NCBI GenBank assembly: GCA_004151065.3
Contig: NWUY0300001835.1
Location: 42,077 to 69,038, forward strand
DNA length: 26,962 bases
Reading direction: 5' to 3'
Source: Larix sibirica
Taxonomy: Eukaryota; Streptophyta; Pinopsida; Pinales; Pinaceae
Part shown: piece by piece, positions 21,501-26,962 of the stretch
How the letters are laid out: each line of letters opens with the position of its first letter
Numbering within the stretch: the stretch's first letter is position 1
Notes under the pieces: generated by a model
Told to the model about the DNA's origin: nothing
Databases searched by the model: none
What the model saw: the letters and a program-made list of their open reading frames with translations, nothing else
Translations under genes and position numbers: made by a program

Positions 21501-22347
21501 TTGGATGCAAAGCACTGGGACCACCACTCTTCAGGACATCTCTGTCTAGAATGATACTGGAACTTGGAAAGGATGGCTCCCCATGGATCTTCTTGAAAAC
21601 CTAAAACGGGATTATTCTCTCCTCCTCACTCAGCTCCATGGGAAAGATCCAGTCCATTTAAGACACAAATATAGTCACTACACAGTCAAGACTCAAGGAA
21701 GGATATAGCATTTTAGCAAATCTCAAGAAAGATCCGGTATCCAAATTATGGGTAAAGGTTTGGAACTCGGACTGTATCCCTAAGGAAATTTTTTTCTACT
21801 GGATCCTTGCACACAACAAGCTCCTAACAATGGATAACCTGCTTAAAAGAGGCATAGAAGGGACCTCACGATGTGAGCTATGCAAAGCAGATGTAGAAAA
21901 TGCCCAACATCTCTTTCTAGATTGCGAATTTGCTAAACATGTTTGGGAAACAGTTGTAAAACCTCTGTGTGATAACTTTTCTCCCCCAAAAAATCTTGAA
22001 GATTTGATAAAAAACTGGAAAAGATGGCTTCCGGGAAATTGCACTAAAAACGTGCTATCGGAATGATATGGAATATGGTTCCAATGAATGTTACTTGGAA
22101 AATATGGTTAGCAAGAAACAAAAGCATATTTGAAGGGAAAAAGGTCATCCAAAGCAGATATGTTCACAAAGCCATTAATCTTATTGCCGAAAGCCTCAAT
22201 GCAAAAGGAATCCTCTTCTAGAGTTCTGAAAATTTAAACATAAAAGAAGAATTGTGGTAAAAAAACTTCATTCATAAGAATAATATTGAAACTCCCAAGA
22301 ACAATAAGATTTGTGAATGGGAGATAAGAATGAGCAAAGAAGACTTC
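18583..22347 (+). pseudogene. LINE ORF2, endonuclease-reverse transcriptase
   Basis: ORF2 nicks the target and copies the element RNA there. It starts at ATG 18583 (MKLVSWSC, then TGA where the family has Arg). Endonuclease landmarks are KETK (Glu kept), GDFNAT (about 18999) and SNHMPIA (about 19258; the family has Ser-Asp-His, so the Asp is Asn). RT landmarks are GGFVSGRQIYDNIL, KLDFANAFDRVRHEF (motif A Asp kept), RGLRQGFPLSP (motif B), and HFVDEIIFLG (about 20658), where F-x-D-D has become F-V-D-E. The frame holds from 18583 to 20939 with 15 stops and no shift, then is shifted by one extra A (20940-20946). Downstream come the thumb and a zinc-binding CELCKADVENAQHLFLDC block (about 21873-21926). 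The copy ends at the N at 22348. Confidence 0.9.
20294..22347 (+). repeat. 2.05-kb direct repeat, first copy
   Basis: This stretch recurs at 22349-24401. I find five differences over 2054 positions: A/G at 20858, one extra A in 20940-20946, C/A at 20975, C/T at 21607 and T/G at 21670. It ends exactly at the N at 22348, and the second copy begins exactly after that N. Confidence 0.97.
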
Positions 22348-22348
22348 N
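22348..22348. other. Single N at repeat junction, probable contig join
   Basis: The base before the N is the last base of the first 2.05-kb copy and the base after it is the first base of the second. This is the geometry of two overlapping contigs set end to end without merging. Confidence 0.85.
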
Positions 22349-24401
22349 AATCCTTACACTCCAGTCAAAAAAGGAAAGAGGCAGGCATGGTGATTAAACT
22401 CGATTTTGCTAATGCCTTTGATCGGGTCAGACATGAATTTATTTTCATGGTTCTTGAAAATTTTGGGTTCTCTACAAACTTTATCATATGGATAAAATCC
22501 TGCATTGGATCACCTTGGATAGCCTCACTGGTCAATGGAAGGCCCACCTCTTTCTTCAAAATATCTAGAGGGCTACGACAAGGCTTCCCTCTATCCCCTT
22601 TCCTCTATATTCTTGTGGAAGACACCCTAAGCAGAAGACTTAGCAGGCTTATGATTGAAGAAAGCATTCTGGGTATTATCATTGCAAGGAGAGTCCAGCC
22701 TATAAATCATGCACACTTTGTTGATGAAATTATTTTTCTTGGGTATGCCTCAATTCAAATTGCTAGAAGGATAAAAAAAATCCTAGATCAAAATCTGAGA
22801 GCAATGGGAGGGAAAACCAATGAAAAAAAGAGCAATCTCTATGGCTGGAATTGCAATCCCAATCTTCTAAGGGATCTTGCAGTGGTTTTTGGGTTCAAGG
22901 TTAACATTGACTGGGCCTCCTTCAGATATCTCGGAGTTCCCATAAGCAGGAATAGTGTGAACAATGCTCCTTGGAAAACTATCATCCAAAAAATAAAAAA
23001 CAAGATACAGTCCTGGGAAATGCGATGGATAAACCTGGCAGGTAAAGTCACTTTAATTAATTCATTTCTCTCTTCCTACCCTGTCTTTATTAGTGCTATG
23101 CTTATAGCTCCAAAAAAATTTATGAACAATATTAGCATTGAAATTAGAAAATTCCTCTAGCAAGGAGGGAGAACACAAGGGAAAAAATTCCATCTGGTTA
23201 ATTGGAATATAGTAAAGGAGGCCAAGAGGGAAGGAGGCCTGCGAATAAGGGAACCTAGTCAGATGAATAAATCAATCGGATCCAAACTAATATGGAGAAT
23301 AATCTCAGGCAAGAAGGAGTGGTGGAAAGAAGTGATAAGGAAAAAGTACATTAGAAAAGACAGACTTCGAAGCATAGATTCCCCGCTAAGTGGGAAAGGA
23401 ACCAATATTTGGAACCTATGCAAAACCTCTATTGGTCTAATTATAGACAAACTCTACTAGATCCCAGGGAATTGGAAGAGGATAAAAATCTAGTTTGATT
23501 CTATTCTTGGTTCCCCCCTCTTGGTACCATATAGAACTTAGCTGGAATTTGAGATTGGATGCAAAGCACTGGGACCACCACTCTTCAGGACATCTCTGTC
23601 TAGAATGATACTGGAACTTGGAAAGGATGGCTCCCCATGGATCTTCTTGAAAACCTAAAATGGGATTATTCTCTCCTCCTCACTCAGCTCCATGGGAAAG
23701 ATCCAGTCCATTTAAGACACAAAGATAGTCACTACACAGTCAAGACTCAAGGAAGGATATAGCATTTTAGCAAATCTCAAGAAAGATCCGGTATCCAAAT
23801 TATGGGTAAAGGTTTGGAACTCGGACTGTATCCCTAAGGAAATTTTTTTCTACTGGATCCTTGCACACAACAAGCTCCTAACAATGGATAACCTGCTTAA
23901 AAGAGGCATAGAAGGGACCTCACGATGTGAGCTATGCAAAGCAGATGTAGAAAATGCCCAACATCTCTTTCTAGATTGCGAATTTGCTAAACATGTTTGG
24001 GAAACAGTTGTAAAACCTCTGTGTGATAACTTTTCTCCCCCAAAAAATCTTGAAGATTTGATAAAAAACTGGAAAAGATGGCTTCCGGGAAATTGCACTA
24101 AAAACGTGCTATCGGAATGATATGGAATATGGTTCCAATGAATGTTACTTGGAAAATATGGTTAGCAAGAAACAAAAGCATATTTGAAGGGAAAAAGGTC
24201 ATCCAAAGCAGATATGTTCACAAAGCCATTAATCTTATTGCCGAAAGCCTCAATGCAAAAGGAATCCTCTTCTAGAGTTCTGAAAATTTAAACATAAAAG
24301 AAGAATTGTGGTAAAAAAACTTCATTCATAAGAATAATATTGAAACTCCCAAGAACAATAAGATTTGTGAATGGGAGATAAGAATGAGCAAAGAAGACTT
24401 C
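22349..24401 (+). repeat. 2.05-kb direct repeat, second copy
   Basis: Second copy of 20294-22347, 2053 bp, offset 2055 before the homopolymer difference and 2054 after it. Unlike the first copy it continues into unique LINE sequence (RNase H), so it is the copy that joins properly to the 3' end. Confidence 0.97.
22349..24401 (+). pseudogene. LINE ORF2 segment repeated (RT to zinc region)
   Basis: The coding content equals that of the first copy from reverse transcriptase motif A onward. This version is less damaged: a TGG Trp stands at 22912-22914 where the first copy has TAG, and the A-run at 22995-23000 is one base shorter, which keeps the frame. The resulting open stretch runs to 23160. 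Further frames with stops lead through the thumb and connection region. A shift at the C6 run near 23513 and a return near 23750 bracket a segment whose alternate frame reads TLQDISV and HYTVK, as expected for this family. The zinc-binding CELCKADVENAQHLFLDC block lies at about 23927-23980. Catalytic F-V-D-E is the same as in the first copy. The apparent ATG at 22330 is an accident of the junction. Confidence 0.88.
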
Positions 24402-24868
24402 AATCATTGGTGGAAGTCCTAGAATAGACATTCCTTAGTCTTTGATGGGGAAGCCAAAAGAAATCCAGGGGAGGCAGGTGCGGGGGGGATATTTATGACC
24501 CCAGAGGAAAAATAGTTAAATCTTATGCCTGAGGAATAGGAGAGGGATCTAATAATGCTGCCGAATGGCTTGCCTTACTTCATGGCGTGGAAATGGTCAC
24601 CAAATAAAATATCAGTAAGCTTCTAGTATTTGGAGATTCAAGACAGGTCATATATAAAATGAGGAATGGTTATAGCAAAGGATCCCCATGGTGCAGAAGG
24701 ATATATCAATGAATATCCTTACTCAATGGTACTCTTGAGGTAAATTATCTCCACATCCTTCGTGAAAACAACAGAACATCAGATCACTTGGCTAACACAG
24801 GGGTTAAGCAGATAATGGGGGTTGTTGTGAATGGCGATGGTCTTCACAAATGCACCCCAATCCCATAG
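24402..24868 (+). pseudogene. LINE ORF2 C-terminal RNase H domain
   Basis: Just after the repeat, LVFDGEAKRNPGEAGAGGI carries the first catalytic Asp (24444-24446) in the D-G-x-x-x-x-N-P-G signature of plant-type RNase H. After a one-step frame change near 24495, NNAAEWLALLHGVEMV supplies the Glu (24563-24565), LVFGDSRQVI the second Asp (24635-24637), and NNRTSDHLAN the last Asp (24782-24784). All four metal-binding acids survive, in contrast to the altered RT and endonuclease sites. Three stops remain (near 24527, 24605 and 24710). The frame closes at TAG 24866-24868. The domain would remove the RNA strand after first-strand synthesis. Confidence 0.88.
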
Positions 24869-24998
24869 GACACAAGGTCCTAACCACCAACTCTCATTGT
24901 ACTTGACTTCAAGGTGCATTGAAACCGTATGGCATAGGAAAGCGTGGACGCGTGGAGGCTGTCAGTAGAGCACATGGGCTCCCGCGGATGCAAGGCAG

Positions 24999-25565
24999 GT
25001 GTATTTATGGGGAGTCTTGTCTAAAGACTTACCCCTCTTCTCACGCGCGAACAGAATGTCGAGCACCAGAGCAACTGTTAAAGGGGACGAGTTGGTGTTG
25101 GGCGGTCATCAGTTGCAACAGATTGGAAATCGACTGAAGGGTTTGTCCTTACTTTCATTGAGCCGCGAGGAAGCATTCTGGAGAGAGCAAGGTGAAGGGA
25201 GCCATCAACACTCTGATATCATGTTAGGAATAGGAGAGGCCATGTCTTACATGAAAGCGAGCATAGAAGACTTCAAGTTCAACCAATGAAACATTTTTGA
25301 GGTCTCTCTTGCTGGTCTCAAGGAAATCAAGGGGAATGCAGAGGACACAAGGTATATCTTCTAACAGTTAGCTTGACAAGACTCCCGAATTGACGAACTG
25401 GAGCGGAACTTGTTTGATCTAATGGGCACAGTGGACATTATCAAGGAAGAGGTCCTGAAAATGGCTAAAATGACACAGTGCAGTCACTGCTAGGAGATCC
25501 CAAGAGAAGGAGCATTGCCTATGGATGAAGCTTCAGTACACCAATAGGTTTAGGTCACGCAAGGA
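24999..25565 (+). pseudogene. Third LINE frame, coiled-coil-like, unknown function
   Basis: One frame runs about 190 codons from 24999, with stops at 25287, about 25362, 25374 and 25491. The first ATG after its start that gives a sensible protein is 25056 (MSSTRATVKGDELVLG). Later it reads GIGEAMSYMKASIEDFKF, FEVSLAGLKEIKGNAEDTRY, then DSRIDELERNLFDLMGTVD and IIKEEVLKMAKM. These are amphipathic, heptad-like helices. Four stops in one frame, each one base from a Gln or Arg codon, look like decay of a single coding frame rather than random DNA. Plant L1 elements normally end ORF2 at RNase H and then have a 3' UTR, so a third frame is unusual. I know of no matching family. It could be captured host sequence or an ordinary 3' UTR that happens to be open. 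Confidence 0.4.
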
Positions 25566-25828
25566 TTCCAGGAATGACTCTATGTCTCTGTTTGTTAAAC
25601 ATTTTTTTGTATATTTTTGAACAACCAGTTTGTAATGGTATACCCCTCCTAGGATTTTGAAAAATCTAGGAAAGAAAATAAGGGGACTGGTAGGTATGAA
25701 GTAGAACTAATTCTATTTGCACATTTTCTTCTATTTTCAGAGCTCGGGATGAATCTCACCTTTTGTAATGAATGGTTGTGCACATATTTTTTATAAATAT
25801 ACTCTCTATGGTTTCTGTTAAAAAAAAA
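25566..25828 (+). other. LINE 3' untranslated end and poly-A tail
   Basis: The sequence has no credible frame and becomes T-rich. A small hairpin-like pair (CTAGGATTTT with AAAATCTAG) lies near 25651-25673. The element ends in nine A (25820-25828), immediately followed by the target-site duplication. No AATAAA is seen close to the tail. Confidence 0.75.
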
Positions 25829-25842
25829 CTTTGCATAATGGA
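25827..25842 (+). repeat. LINE target-site duplication, right copy
   Basis: Identical to 17025-17040. The bases that follow (AACCTACTTA) differ from those after the left copy, so the duplication ends here. Confidence 0.93.
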
Positions 25843-26962
25843 AACCTACTTATTCATACGTACATAATTGAAATTTCATAAATGAACCCATCTAATCAAA
25901 CATATTTACATAATCAAAATGACAAATAAATTTATCAACTTAATCACAGTCACATAATTAAAGTGGCATAAAGAAATGGACTAGAAAATGACATATTACA
26001 AACATAGATTCTTTCAGCTTCATGTTGCTTGAGTGGGCCCTTGCTCTTGTAACCTTTTTGAATGATCTCTAGAACTAACTCAAAAAAGAAGACAAGGAAT
26101 CACCACAATAACAAAATTGTTACTTTTCTATTTCAACATTAAGTGAACTCAAAAGGTTCCCTAGTCTCTATTTTTATACAAGTATTCAAATGTTCATGGT
26201 TATCACCCTTTTTTTGGAAAATCAACCAAAGAACTAACAAGATTGTTTCCTTTTCTTGAAAAACTTATTTGCACAAAATGAGGGAATGATAGACATATTT
26301 GCTCCTAAAATTGTGGTAATGTCCCAACAACACTTTTGTGAAAGTTCCATAATTCCTAAAATCATTGTTGGGATTTAGGAGCGGTTATAACTCTGAGTCT
26401 ATACTTTTTCTACTGCAAACTCCTTCAACAACATTGAACTCGTGATCACAACTAAAACTTTGCAGCAAATATCCATATGATGCTTAGTAACTCAACATCC
26501 CATTGTAAAATGGTCGATTTAGTTCCAAGTACATGGTTCAAAAGTGACCAATGCTTCAACCTGTGCCTATAACCAAGCCTATAACCAAAACTACTACCAA
26601 TCCTCCTTATATGAATTCATGCAACTTGTTCTCAATTTGATTAAATCTTTATCTATAATCCATGAAAACCAAGTATGAAATCATGCTTTCCCAAAAGATA
26701 AAAATAATGCATGAAAATGTGACAAAATATTGTTCGTTCACTAAGTAAATATCCAAAATAGATATGCAAGTATAAAAGAACCCATACAGATAAAAATAAA
26801 TAATATGAGAAAAGTAAGAGGTGATATGAGATACAATGATAGTGTTGTATATATACAAATCCTAAAGGGACTTATAGTAGTTGTTCATGAAGAGATGTGT
26901 CCCTCAGTTAACTATAATTTATTATTATTGTGTGTGTGTGTGTGTGTTACATTGCCTTCCCC
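25843..26962. other. AT-rich flank, nothing recognised
   Basis: This is the DNA into which the LINE inserted, continuing the 14510-17024 stretch. There is no domain on either strand; the 69-codon minus frame at 26649-26858 is rich in Tyr, Ile and Phe, as AT-rich DNA gives by chance. A short doubled GCCTATAACCAA phrase lies at about 26563-26587. Confidence 0.45.
26929..26947. repeat. TG dinucleotide microsatellite
   Basis: A run of nine TG units, preceded by a short ATT run. Confidence 0.95.

Larger units (their letters stand above)
17041..25828 (+). mobile_element. Full-length plant L1-type LINE, decayed
   Basis: The element lies between identical 16-bp target-site duplications and ends in an A9 tail (25820-25828), the hallmarks of target-primed reverse transcription. 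It holds ORF1 with a zinc knuckle, then ORF2 with apurinic-type endonuclease, reverse transcriptase, zinc-binding region and RNase H, then a third coiled-coil-like frame. The length here is 8.8 kb, but two near-identical duplications touching single Ns (18152, 22348) account for about 2.1 kb; the corrected length is about 6.7 kb, normal for the family. Stops, small frameshifts and altered active-site residues make the copy non-autonomous. The RNase H domain places it among the plant L1 lineages that carry this extra domain. Confidence 0.93.

Noticed and set aside
22330-23160. The longest open frame of the window (276 codons) as an independent gene with its own start
   Set aside because: The start codon and first five codons belong to the end of the first 2.05-kb repeat copy, and the frame only joins the reverse transcriptase by crossing the N at 22348. 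It is an artefact of the join.
20310-24098. Minus-strand frames occurring twice (for example 21796-22044 and 23850-24098)
   Set aside because: They are antisense to reverse transcriptase and the zinc-binding region, and appear twice only because the segment is duplicated.
26649-26858. A 69-codon minus-strand frame rich in Tyr and Ile
   Set aside because: Composition is what AT-rich DNA yields by chance, and there is no supporting motif or neighbour.

Overview
This window looks like intergenic DNA from the nuclear genome of a land plant, probably one with a large, repeat-filled genome such as a gymnosperm. The lineage is an inference from the retroelement types and I cannot prove it. Most of the DNA is AT-rich, and I see no intact host gene, no tRNA or rRNA gene and no CRISPR array. 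What can be read is a set of decayed transposable elements, an old tandem duplication, and three single-N positions, two of which look like unmerged contig joins.

Layout. 1-673: nothing recognised. 674-2196 and 2947-5015: two diverged direct copies (A and B) of one 1.5-2.1 kb unit; copy A stops exactly at a single N (2197). Copy B holds a TATA-like box, a stretch resembling a plant 5' leader intron, and a short peptide that weakly resembles the C-terminal part of histone H2B. 5016-6360: unassigned. About 6361-10500: a heavily mutated Ty3/gypsy LTR-retrotransposon interior on the + strand, with blocks in the order protease-like, Gag-like, reverse transcriptase, RNase H, integrase. Most of its catalytic motifs are destroyed. 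10500-14340: unassigned DNA with a coding-like, coiled-coil-rich stretch (12300-13105) and an LTR-end-like stretch near 13340-13570. 14342-14509: a foldback (inverted-repeat) element. 14510-17024: AT-rich, unassigned.

17041-25828: the main feature, a complete plant L1-type LINE bounded by a perfect 16-bp target-site duplication (17025-17040 and 25827-25842) and a 3' poly-A tail. It carries ORF1 (nucleic-acid-binding domain and CCHC zinc knuckle). ORF2 follows with endonuclease, reverse transcriptase, zinc-binding region and C-terminal RNase H, its start overlapping the ORF1 stop as TAATG. An unexpected third, coiled-coil-like frame lies downstream in a CpG-rich patch. ORF2 has about 15 in-frame stops but no frameshift over its first 2.35 kb. 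As presented, the LINE is 8.8 kb, but about 2.1 kb of that is two near-identical duplications, each abutting a single N (18152 and 22348). These are most simply read as overlapping contig ends that were not merged; the corrected element would be about 6.7 kb.

25843-26962: AT-rich flank ending in a TG microsatellite. No genes here can be said to act together. The biology is retroelement insertion, decay probably helped by cytosine methylation, and local duplication. The best candidates for novelty are the third LINE frame, the protease-before-Gag order in the gypsy element, and the A/B duplicated unit.
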